Shown here piece after piece: positions 41,301-48,829 of a DNA stretch of 64,000 nt (position 1 is the stretch's first letter; the number at the start of each line of letters is the position of its first letter). This stretch comes from Onchidella celtica (Eukaryota > Mollusca > Gastropoda > Systellommatophora > Onchidiidae): positions 38,852,430 to 38,916,429 of the forward strand of contig OZ007571.1 of NCBI GenBank assembly GCA_963931925.1. The letters are read 5' to 3'. The notes under the pieces were generated by a model. It was not told the origin of the DNA. It made no database searches and worked only from the letters and a program-made list of their open reading frames with translations. The position numbers and the translations under genes are program-made.

Positions 41301-42925
41301 CATGTTTCATGTCTTTGATCATTTGCCAGGATGATAATTTTTTTTATAAATCTTGTGAACTGACAATTTCTATTGTTGCTTTAAATTTGTATGAGTTGAA
41401 ATGTATCATCTCCAAAAATGTTAGCGACGAATTTGAAATATGCTTGACGAAATGTATCATACATGTAATTCAGTCTAGCTTTTCTAGGATAACAAGACAG
41501 ACCATTGTTTGTGATATGTTCCTCAGTTTTGACTTTGAATTTCATGGCAGTAAGACAATAAATAAAAGATGGAAAGGAAAAAAAGAGTGATGACAATATT
41601 GAATTTTAATCAGTGTGCCATGTGAATGGCGCATAATTATTCTTATCATTCCGTCCTAAAATGGTGAGTGGGCTGTTCCCTTAACTACAAAGTAATTAAC
41701 TCTGTGTCTTTTGTGATATAATACAGTGAACACCATCTCTTACTTTTGCAGACATGAGAGAATTGTAGATGCATTCCTAAAACTTGACCTAGACAGAAGT
41801 GATTTGCACTCTTTTTTGAAAGACACTGTTCTTCAAATGTGCTGTGAATCATCTGAGAGATCAAAGTCCATGCAAAATGCTGAACAGCCCCAGCGTGTTC
41901 CTGAATTGAGGGCAGTACACGGAAAAGAAAGTGCATCAAGCAATAAGGTCACAAAGGCAAAGAAAGCATTAGATAAGGATCAGCTTCGTACAGGTTTGGC
42001 TGGAACTAATGTAGAAACAGCATCCACAAATACTCAAGGAGAGGAGGTGGCCGACGGAATGTTTCATCCTACAACAAGTGATAAGTCAGGTAATGACATG
42101 ATAAAACACTCTCTACCTAAATCAAGAATCTGTGACAAGTCAGGATTAAGGAACAGCTTTGGCGGTGCCCCTCATGTCACCAATATTCATTGGGAAAGGC
42201 ATTTAAACTCTGTGAAAGAACATTTCGACAGAACTCCACTTCATCAGCACAGGGAAAATGTTAGTCAAGGACAAAATGTAAGTGTCACTGGGAGCTGCAT
42301 AGAAAAACTTCATCTCCCCAGAAATGTTGCTGACACTTTGGAAAAGAGCATCTTGATTAGGACAAGAGAAACTGGTGAGGTTGACATTACTGGAGTTGAG
42401 AGGAGGAAAACTGATTTGGGACCATTGTTCCCAAGAACACTTGAGCAAAGTAAACAAAGCTTGCTTTCAGAAAGACAGGCTGGTAAGACACATAGACCTG
42501 ACCGTTGTACAGAAGGTGCTACTTCATCTCAAGAAAGAGACAGAAACAGCACTCCACAGCACACAGGTTTGTTTTATGGCAGACATAAAAGAACCAGGCA
42601 GACTGACAGTATTACTGTTATGCCCAACAGTGAGACATCATCAGATGGGAAGCCTGAAACAGTCATCAACCTCAATCAAGTAATGCCAGATACTTCCGCA
42701 AATGGGTACAGAGCTAAAGGCCAGACCAAGCGCAGCAATTTTTCCTCAAACGAAACTGTATCTGAATGTGAAGAGAGCAGAAAACCAACTACTGAAAAAG
42801 CAAAGGCTGAGACAGTGAAAGGTATATGGACAGGACATACAAATACTTCATCACTTCCTGAGAGTGATACTTCTTCGAGCAAACGCAGAAAAACTTCAGC
42901 AACCACTGAAAGCTCTTCAGGATGA
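20196..42925 (+). CDS. MSH5: MSH5, meiotic MutS homologue (25 coding exons, 1194 aa)
   Basis: MSH5 forms the MutS-gamma clamp with MSH4, which stabilises recombination intermediates and promotes meiotic crossovers. It lacks the mismatch-binding domain of other MutS proteins. The model joins 25 exons with GT-AG introns and consistent phases: 20196-20348, 21235-21358, 22042-22122, 22461-22535, 22903-23024, 23312-23421, 24259-24380, 24812-24857, 27178-27316, 27846-27908, 28333-28404, 28877-28933, 29286-29358, 29718-29827, 30241-30321, 31315-31360, 31785-31826, 33491-33587, 34066-34155, 36243-36369, 37239-37463, 37979-38122, 40021-40158, 40832-40905, 41752-42925. Walker A is GPNACGKS (about 598-605) and Walker [11 protein letters not shown] (about 674-683). 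Residues 52-830 align almost without gaps to vertebrate MSH5. The last ~360 residues form a polar tail absent from vertebrate MSH5 (about 830 aa). Intron 8 (2.3 kb) contains a long unexplained ORF. No frameshift or internal stop was found. Confidence 0.95.
21235..21358 (+). CDS. MSH5: MSH5 exon 2 (52-92)
   Basis: Encodes [18 protein letters not shown], matching the start of the conserved MSH5 core. Acceptor TTTTTCAG, donor CAAA|GTATG, phase 1. Confidence 0.92.
22042..22122 (+). CDS. MSH5: MSH5 exon 3 (93-119)
   Basis: Encodes [18 protein letters not shown], which aligns without gaps to vertebrate MSH5 when this acceptor (TCCACAG) is used. An upstream acceptor (CCCATCAG at 21995-22002) would add 13 in-frame codons from 22003. 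Confidence 0.8.
22461..22535 (+). CDS. MSH5: MSH5 exon 4 (120-144)
   Basis: Encodes [10 protein letters not shown]. The donor TTCA|GTAAGC gives an ungapped join into exon 5 (DF-SYEVSKRR). A second in-frame donor at 22644 would add 36 codons not seen in relatives. Confidence 0.8.
22903..23024 (+). CDS. MSH5: MSH5 exon 5 (145-185)
   Basis: Encodes YEVSKRRIL and the [14 protein letters not shown] segment of the core. Phase 1 in, phase 0 out. Confidence 0.93.
23312..23421 (+). CDS. MSH5: MSH5 exon 6 (186-221)
   Basis: Encodes [21 protein letters not shown], a strongly conserved segment, then [10 protein letters not shown]. Donor TAT|GTGAGT, phase 2. Confidence 0.95.
24259..24380 (+). CDS. MSH5: MSH5 exon 7 (222-262)
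   Basis: Encodes the [20 protein letters not shown] segment matching the family motif before the core helices. Donor TTTG|GTAAGA, phase 1. Confidence 0.95.
24812..24857 (+). CDS. MSH5: MSH5 exon 8 (263-277)
   Basis: A 46-bp exon encoding [15 protein letters not shown]. Followed by the 2.3-kb intron 8 that holds the 231-codon ORF. Phase 2 out. Confidence 0.9.
25020..25715 (+). CDS. uncharacterised 231-codon ORF inside MSH5 intron 8
   Basis: The ORF opens after a stop at 24966 and ends at TAG 25713-25715. The predicted product is rich in His, Cys, Ser, Gln and Leu, with no signal peptide, membrane segment or domain I recognise. It lies on the MSH5 strand between exons 8 and 9. Its base composition is less A+T-rich than the surrounding intron. 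A candidate acceptor (GTACAG, ending 25002) would join it in frame to exon 7 if exon 8 were skipped, and another (CTGACAG, ending 25052) would join it in frame to exon 8. Either would make a truncated MSH5 with a novel end. It could also be a nested gene or a mobile-element remnant. No function is proposed. Confidence 0.4.
   Translation: MIEQYGLHYADSLSGIFSSVVCTVQENAHATYWNVFKQKKTEMQQHNGLPRLKALLVCPLKPHQPSGQSCIMLKGLADMICEHVFHVIHGMQDCLATWPRQGKLTCATNFKMDSRHDAWPADSLSVDEGTEPIHKRVCDVYHLANRERSCRNLFRLLNAQSFLTEAQILVMPLLSHSLLHYMSGGSENKTQEHFSTKNLDITARESTKTCNLNLARNSNSNAPGVDDASVI
27178..27316 (+). CDS. MSH5: MSH5 exon 9 (278-324)
   Basis: Encodes [20 protein letters not shown], matching the W-F-x-R-P motif shared by MutS family members. 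Phase 0 out. Confidence 0.95.
27846..27908 (+). CDS. MSH5: MSH5 exon 10 (325-345)
   Basis: A 63-bp, phase 0 exon; [19 protein letters not shown] aligns without gaps to vertebrate MSH5. Confidence 0.92.
28333..28404 (+). CDS. MSH5: MSH5 exon 11 (346-369)
   Basis: A 72-bp, phase 0 exon encoding [17 protein letters not shown], helical core segment. Confidence 0.9.
28877..28933 (+). CDS. MSH5: MSH5 exon 12 (370-388)
   Basis: A 57-bp, phase 0 exon encoding [19 protein letters not shown], with the conserved F-x-D-D-L-H motif. Confidence 0.92.
29286..29358 (+). CDS. MSH5: MSH5 exon 13 (389-412)
   Basis: Encodes [20 protein letters not shown] ending in ELDA. Matches the conserved V-D-F-E...R-F-x-V region. 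Phase 1 out. Confidence 0.92.
29718..29827 (+). CDS. MSH5: MSH5 exon 14 (413-449)
   Basis: Encodes [19 protein letters not shown] and [11 protein letters not shown], part of the clamp domain. Phase 0 out. Confidence 0.93.
30241..30321 (+). CDS. MSH5: MSH5 exon 15 (450-476)
   Basis: Encodes [12 protein letters not shown], corresponding to the IGFLLSI strand of vertebrate MSH5, then an acidic loop. Phase 0 in and out. Confidence 0.9.
31315..31360 (+). CDS. MSH5: MSH5 exon 16 (477-491)
   Basis: A 46-bp exon encoding [15 protein letters not shown], matching the LHYRSARTKEL region. Phase 1 out. Confidence 0.88.
31785..31826 (+). CDS. MSH5: MSH5 exon 17 (492-505)
   Basis: A 42-bp exon encoding [14 protein letters not shown], matching ELDALLGDLHCEI. 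The following intron carries a 766-bp CAGTG-ended element. Confidence 0.88.
32130..32895 (+). mobile_element. CAGTG-ended nonautonomous element, copy A (MSH5 intron 17)
   Basis: A 766-bp element flanked by TA on both sides (32128-32129, 32896-32897). Left end CATTTTAACCTGCTTAAGCC and right end, reverse complemented, CAATGGAACCTCC. It shares its left end, a GTGGGTGGTGATTGACC block and a CTTTCAC block with copy B. No transposase ORF. Confidence 0.75.
33491..33587 (+). CDS. MSH5: MSH5 exon 18 (506-537)
   Basis: Long-helix (lever) segment ending in [12 protein letters not shown]; ungapped against vertebrates. Phase 2 out. Confidence 0.92.
34066..34155 (+). CDS. MSH5: MSH5 exon 19 (538-567)
   Basis: Encodes [18 protein letters not shown], the conserved run before the ATPase domain. 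Phase 2 out. Confidence 0.94.
36243..36369 (+). CDS. MSH5: MSH5 exon 20 (568-610), Walker A
   Basis: Encodes RHPL followed by the P-loop [13 protein letters not shown]. This is the nucleotide-binding exon. Phase 0 out. Confidence 0.97.
36620..36945 (+). repeat. dispersed repeat, copy 2, with ~78-bp foldback arms (MSH5 intron 20)
   Basis: Left arm about 36658-36735 and right arm about 36863-36942 are nearly identical reverse complements (each includes GTTGTATGTAGCAAAGCCTC). They are separated by about 125 bp of pyrimidine-rich sequence. The right half matches the copy at 285-580. Confidence 0.75.
37239..37463 (+). CDS. MSH5: MSH5 exon 21 (611-685), signature and Walker B
   Basis: Encodes [20 protein letters not shown], the LSTFM signature helix and Walker [11 protein letters not shown]. 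Phase 0 both ends. Confidence 0.98.
37979..38122 (+). CDS. MSH5: MSH5 exon 22 (686-733)
   Basis: Encodes [14 protein letters not shown] and [10 protein letters not shown], with the conserved ATPase T-H-F switch motif. Phase 0 both ends. The next intron holds the 1-kb pogo-like element. Confidence 0.96.
38860..39860. mobile_element. pogo/Tigger-like nonautonomous element (MSH5 intron 22)
   Basis: Left end CAGTGGAATTTGGTTATAAC and right end, reverse complemented, CAGTGGACCATCATGTTTAA. Both are followed by TAACGA-type subterminal repeats characteristic of pogo/Tigger TIRs. TA follows the right end; the left flank is AA, so one side is mutated. 1001 bp, no transposase. Contains nested hairpins at 38971-39060. 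Confidence 0.75.
40021..40158 (+). CDS. MSH5: MSH5 exon 23 (734-779)
   Basis: Encodes [19 protein letters not shown] and the [11 protein letters not shown] segment, the family's dimerisation helix-turn-helix region. Confidence 0.95.
40633..40802. mobile_element. possible degenerate piggyBac-like MITE (MSH5 intron 23)
   Basis: CTAACCCTTTGAG at one end and CTCAAAGGATCAA at the other form short inverted ends (CCCTTTGAG / TCCTTTGAG) next to TTAA-like flanks (CTAA, TCAA). About 165 bp. Weak. Confidence 0.35.
40832..40905 (+). CDS. MSH5: MSH5 exon 24 (780-803)
   Basis: Encodes [16 protein letters not shown], matching the VSDLIRSGKPIKP region. Phase 2 out, which fits exon 25 at 41752 but not the candidate exon at 41151. 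Confidence 0.93.
41752..42925 (+). CDS. MSH5: MSH5 exon 25 (804-1194), long C-terminal tail
   Basis: Begins with the conserved [13 protein letters not shown] helix where vertebrate MSH5 ends soon after. It then continues for about 360 Ser/Thr/Lys/Glu-rich residues with no recognised domain and ends at TGA 42923-42925. The tail has two TP sites (about 965 and 1071), SQ/TQ sites (about 898, 975, 1063) and a basic KRRK cluster near 1181. Confidence 0.93.
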
Positions 42926-43292
42926 TAGGCAAATGGCAATGTATATAATGGCATTTTAATTCTAAGGATTGATGTCCACTACACAGTCTTGTTATAAAAA
43001 TATTGTCTGGGCCTTGTCAGTGTTGCCTGATTTGTGACTGGGCAAAACTTTCTGATTTGCTGTTTCTACTGGCAAACTTACTCAAACATAACAAGCATAA
43101 TCCTGAACTCTCTGTTGTGTTTATCAGTTTTTAGTAATGTTTAATGTTTTGACAAAAGTTGACAAACACCTGCCATGTTAATGATATGCTATATCGGTTG
43201 ACGTTGGTTTGCCAAAGTTTTTCTATTTTTCAGCATCATCCTTCACCAGGGTAAAATAGTTTTTGCATTTCATTGTTAGTTTTGGGATATTA
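42926..43292. other. MSH5 3' flank
   Basis: Probable 3' UTR. No canonical AATAAA was seen before the CAGTG element begins; the transcript end is unknown. Confidence 0.4.
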
Positions 43293-44104
43293 AGTGAAAC
43301 CTGCTTAAGCCAAAATTCAGGGGGGACCAACAATTTATTTCATATTAAAAGTGTTTTGGATAAAGAGCATTTGATTTAAAAATTTACCATTTTCATGAGT
43401 TTCAGTCCCTTAAAGAGAAGCAATACTTGGTAGTTTTACTTTTTTACTGCCCTTGGTAAACTGGAACCCAAATCCAGTTCTTTTGAGTTTTGTTTTTGTT
43501 TTTTGAAGGCATGTGTGTGTCAATGAGATGCGCCTTTATGTAAGTTGCGGGACAGATCCATCAAAATAGTGGGTGGTGATCAACCAGTTGTATTGAGTAC
43601 ATGTATTATTTATTTGAACTGCTCGACAAGTACTGCTAGTGAATGTAATGTGGTGGATGAGACACATATGGCACATTTGTAACAGCCCACTGAAGGGTGT
43701 GTGTGTGAAGATGAGAGGGTGGGAAAAAGACAAAAATAATGGTATGCTGTTCCGCCTTTCTGTCTGGTATCCTCATGGGCTAGCTCATTGACATTATAAT
43801 TATCGTCTCCGCTCCCCTCCTCCCTTGACCCCATCAAGTAGACAGGCATGAAATTGACACATTTGGACCTTTTTCTTTCACCTCAAACTTCAAAGGCAAT
43901 ACAATTTTGAGACTGCACTTTCTTTTGACCAAGTAAATGAAAGAGAATCTTTCAGTTAAACAGGAATGCCATGGTTTTTTTTTACAGGTAAACAGATCAG
44001 ATATGAACTTACAATGAATAAAGAAGGATTACAGTGGCACCATGGAAATCTGTTGCATGAAAAGAAATTCTTGTTGTCCACTTTCATATCAAGCAGGTTC
44101 ACTG
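43293..44104 (+). mobile_element. CAGTG-ended nonautonomous element, copy B (downstream of MSH5)
   Basis: An 812-bp element in the same orientation as copy A. Left end AGTGAAACCTGCTTAAGCC and right end, reverse complemented, CAGTGAACCTGCTTGATATG. TA flanks both ends. TIR sequence and TA target site fit the pogo/Tigger-like part of Tc1/mariner. Confidence 0.75.
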
Positions 44105-46001
44105 TATCATTTAGCTTATTGTGAATGCATTGAAACTTTATTCAAATGCAGATTATTTGATTGTATTTTGTTGTTGTTATTACGATTATTGAAATCCTTC
44201 TGTGCCATATTGCTCCAGTTTTCTTTGCAGACTGCAACTCTTGCCTGAATTAAAAACAATTACTACTAAACTACAGTGTCCTCACATGGCAGATATGTTA
44301 CTGATCTATCATCATGCTCTTTTTCCACTAAATATTTGTATGTCTCATTGCCCTTCCTATTTACCATTTCATTGAAACAACATTCCATGCATTAACATTG
44401 TCATAGGCAAAAATTTTGGCCTATATCCTGGCAGCAGTCGCAGAGGATATTACTCCAAAAACCACCTCCATGTATGCATATGTAAGTGCCATACAAACAT
44501 ATGCATAAAATACCAAAACAGTTCATCTTCATCTTACCGTTTACTTGGTATACTGCACATAATTGATATTATGCTTTTAACAATAAGTTATACATTCCAT
44601 TGAAATTCCAGCATGTCAGTCTCACAACCATTCAGGCAATTCAAATAAACTGAAAGTTAAAAGTGTATGAAAGTTTTGTGGAAGAGTATTTTCTAAATGC
44701 AAGATTCAAAACAGCAAATAAATGCAGATTCATGGGCTGAAGGAATTATATACAAATCTTTCCTATTGACATGATTGTATGTCTTACAACTATCCATATG
44801 GAATGCAGCAAATTTGATCTTTCAAACTAACTCAAGAAATTATTCCATCAGTGACTGCGAGGAAAGGTACAGAAAATTTCCCTGGCATTCGCATTTGTCG
44901 CGTTTGGTAGTCAAACACAGTTTTATGGTGAAGTAAAAAGAAAACAAATAATGTCCGTAAGTCGATCAGAAAAAGATAAGAATAGATACATTTTACTGGC
45001 CCAAACAACTGCATTAAAAAATTCATTGGAAGCTTGGACATTGAGTTATAATGATGCCCCCATGTTGTTGTGCGCACCTTACATACAAGTAGATACTGCA
45101 GTGCAGTCCACAACTTGCAAAAGAAACCTATACTCACCACACCTGTGTTTTGCTCAAACAGCTACAGTATATCAAATCATAAGGTTTGGGAAACCATGGG
45201 CAGTGTCACCATGGTGTCAATTTTTGGAAATCGCTGGCTGAAATATTTGAGAGAACAAAGATGATGGAGCTTTCGCAAATGTTTTGAAATAAACTTAACG
45301 GCCTCCTGAGATAATCATTCCTTTAAGAGACAGTTCACCAGACCAGGCAAAAATATTGCTGAATGGGAATAAAGGCAAAATGCCCTACTTGAACAGTGCT
45401 GTCTTACTTCAGTTTTGTTTCCTTTAACTCTAAAACTTCCCCTATCGTTATTACTTCTAAGCTGATAGGGAAAAAGCGACAATTATGGAGAACCCGTAAT
45501 GTAATCTTGTGTCTGCTAATGATTGTCTTTAAAATCAAGCATCTATCCTCTGTCCTCATCCTGAGTTTTTACGGTACATAATATCAGCTATGACCGTCTC
45601 AACTGTTTCCACACTTCAAAGATTTTAGATATTTTATGCATGTCTCTTATTGCTATGCGTAGCATCCATCCTAAAAAAGGGGGCGGGGGGGGGGGGGGAG
45701 GTGCAAATTAATGTGCAAACCACCGGTTTCCAATGAAGTTTCCTAACTGGCAAATTTATGTGACAATTATTATTCTTTCAGTTTCAGATCTGTCGCTTTG
45801 AGGAAACAAAAGTAGTTTTTCCATGTTGTCTCCGTTGGGTTATTTTTGAAAAATAAAATATGCTCATTTCAAGGCAGGTACAACTTAGAGATATTCCCTG
45901 GCCGGCAAGCAATTTATCAACAGTAAATAATTTCGTTTCTGGCAGTTCTCTATTTGACAGAGAATTGCAACTGGCTCTTCCAACTAAAGATACCTTTAAT
46001 T
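44105..46001. other. noncoding spacer
   Basis: No gene recognised. ORFs up to 102 codons have no recognisable features. A G tract lies at 45680-45702. Confidence 0.4.
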
Positions 46002-46657
46002 CAGTGTTTCTTAACTCATTTCCTACGGTAACTTTTGTGGGTGTGGACGGGAACTCTCAACACCATCCAGTTGAAAACTAGACGTAGTTCAAAGATGTTT
46101 TTTCTTTCACTCATTATAAACACAAGACATTATAATTATATACCAAGGACTACTATAATATAGTAGTCCTTGTTATATACACATTAGATGTTAAAAGTAA
46201 AGGAAAGTGAGTGAACCAGGATGGAATTCAATACTTCGAGAAGTTGGCTTAGATATTCGTGTTGAAAAATTGGTGTCCACTGGAGCCAAGTATTCGGCTT
46301 ACCGTAGAGAATGCGTCAAGGTGGGGATGCATGTCCCACTGGTGGTGTGTGGCAATATTTTGGTGGGACGTGGGACTTCGGAATGGGGCGTAGGGATTTT
46401 TCATAGAAGTCTTATTTTACAGTGTATTTTTTAACTTAACTATAGGCCAATATAGGTGGACGGTCGTTTTTTTTTGGTATTTTTATGTCGTGTTGGTGGT
46501 TTCCTTGTTTAACTGGATACTGAATGTATATTTATATTTCAAAAATCTTTTTGTGAATATTTTGCACTCTATACTATGTCCGATTATGGTGGGGCGCACA
46601 TTTTGTTAGGAAAATTGAAGTGGAGGAGCGAAACAAAAAGGCTGAGAAACACCGCTG
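46002..46657. mobile_element. hAT-like nonautonomous element
   Basis: Left end CAGTGTTTCTTAACTC and right end, reverse complemented, CAGCGGTGTTTCTCAGCC, resembling hAT terminal repeats. The 8-bp flanks do not match, so it is old or the boundary is off. Contains the palindrome at 46144-46172. Confidence 0.5.
46144..46172. repeat. 29-bp near-perfect palindrome
   Basis: CAAGGACTACTATA and TATAGTAGTCCTTG are exact reverse complements around a single central A. Would form a 14-bp stem. Confidence 0.9.
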
Positions 46658-48316
46658 TAAGTATTCAGTGACTGCCTGCTCGCAATTGAGATCCGTGTTC
46701 GTCCATCTGACAGACGGAAGTTTCGTCCTTCAGACAACTGCGCTAAAGGATAAAACCAACAAAATCTATTAAATCGCATGCAAGCATCCACATTGAACGT
46801 CCGTGGCCGTCCATTCTTTAATTTCAATGCTTTCTATTGTGGCGCTTGAAATGTGTGTTGATTACACGGATGGAAACGGATATAATTAGATGTGAACACC
46901 TACCCATACACCAACGCACGTGCGTGAAACGGATGGACGGACGCGGATGGCTGGTGGTGGGAACGGGCAGTGACACCGATTCTGTCAGCTGAGCAGCAGC
47001 ATTTCAATCGTTTATTAATTTCCTCCGGTAAATTGGAACAGGGAGACTATGTGTGGCATGGAAGGTTTTAATAAAGTTAGAAAATTTAATAGTAGTAATA
47101 CAGATAAACAGTTCAGCAATCACTGAAATGAACAGTTTCTGGCGAACAGTCAGCTGTAGTATCCCCAACCGATTACGTTAACAACAACGACAACAGAAAT
47201 CTGAAATCGAAAGTAGCCCTACATGCAGTTGTGGTGAAAAGCTGGTGTTTCCATTTCGTGAAAATGTAAAATGTTTCAGATCTTATCAGTGCAGTACGAG
47301 CAGCAGACAATCTGATTGGTCGTTTAAAAGATCAATACTCGATTTGAAAACACATATTATAAACAAAGGCTATATGATGTGTGTCATATCATATCAATTG
47401 TGCGGGACAAACAACAACAAGATTATTCATAGTTAAAAAAATTACCATAATCTTCATCGATCCCCTTCTCTTTCTAAATATCACTATGTCTGTGTTATCT
47501 TGCCACACTATAGATTACCAATTGAGTGATACCTCTTGCTAAAGATATAGGGCCTATATTAGCCTATGTATCATTTAAGTTGGTTGACAAAGTGAATGAT
47601 AGAAGTTGAATCAGTTGGCCCAGTTATGGCAAGTGAACAGCAGAATGGTTAAAATCTGATTATGTAGTTTGATTTCTTGCTGACTTGAAAACGAAAAACT
47701 CAGACCCTATCGATATAGACACAGTATTATACCCCCGGTACCAGAAGTTTGACCACACCCCCCCCCCCACACACACAAACACAAAAAAGGGGGAGGGGAG
47801 GCATAGCCTCACAGAGAGACAGCTAAAAAATTTTATGGTCTAACTAGGTATCTCACTCATTGACATGGTTTCTTGGAACTGATAATCCTTCAACAAAATC
47901 AATCAGTCACGATGTACAAAATACAATGTAGGATCCAAAAATACCTCAGGAGGAGTGGAAATAGGACTCTCGTTTTCAAGGGCCTATTCCACACCCCATT
48001 TTCAGTTGATTTGTTTATGACAATGGGAGCCTATTCCTCTAATTTTATACCGAAAGGGGGAAAAGATAATTGTAAAGTTTATGTAGGCCTATTAAGTATG
48101 ACTGGTATGTAGGCTATGAAGTTGTCCTGGAATGTTCTAGTTGCCTAGCTAAATTCTGAATGATTCATCTTCTCAATTACGTGATGGGACATCTAACTTG
48201 CCGACGTTGCTCAGTATATTTGATTTAAACGGATATAAATATTTTTTATCGCGTTCGTATGTAAGTGAATGACGCACCTGTATTGTCGCGGGTTTTACAC
48301 CTGGATAGGTTAACAT
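46658..48316. other. noncoding spacer upstream of GIPC
   Basis: No gene recognised. Contains a C-rich tract (47756-47770) next to a CA/AC run. Confidence 0.4.
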
Positions 48317-48390
48317 GCCCCGCCCACTTCCCCCCACACTGTTCACTGTACGACTGCGTTTACGTCACTTCCTCCATAATCGCCATTTTG
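48317..48390 (+). promoter_or_regulatory. GIPC proximal promoter: GC box, CRE-like, ETS and YY1-like sites
   Basis: Upstream of the GIPC ATG: a GC box CCCCGCCC (48318-48325), CRE-like TACGTCA (48361-48367) overlapping an ETS core ACTTCC (48367-48372), then CGCCATTTT (48381-48389), which on the other strand is a YY1-type AAAATGGCG. This close-packed, TATA-less cluster is typical of broadly expressed genes and suggests a start site within about 150 bp of the ATG. Motif evidence only. Confidence 0.5.
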
Positions 48391-48532
48391 TCGTGCCTAT
48401 GTGAGGCATTGATAGCTTCCTGGACCAACGGTCACAAGTACATCTTATGAGTGACTGAAACGATAAGAAAACATTTTTATCGATCATATTATTTATTATC
48501 ACAGGTGATATTTCTTATTTTCGCGATCAGCC

Positions 48533-48829
48533 ATGCCGCGGTTGTTCGGTAAGAAGAATAAAAGCAGCGAAAACCTCAACGATGCAGCACCACAGAATGC
48601 TAGCGACCCGCCCCACCCAAACGACACAGGTAACGAAGCTAACGGGGGATCGAAGGTTACTCGAAGTGCTGTCGAGCAGCAATTACCTCCAGTCCAGCCA
48701 CCTCGACCAAAATTAGTGTTCCACTGTCAGCAAGCCCATGGCAGTCCCACAGGCATTATTTCAGGATTCACAAATGTCAAGGAACTCTACCAGAAGATAG
48801 CAGACTGTTATGATTTACCAGTTTCAGAG
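48533..48829 (+). CDS. GIPC1: GIPC exon 1 (residues 1-99)
   Basis: Begins [10 protein letters not shown]; ends in SE with donor GAG|GTGAGT, phase 0. The start has G at -3. Nearly 3 kb of MITE-filled intron follows. Confidence 0.92.
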
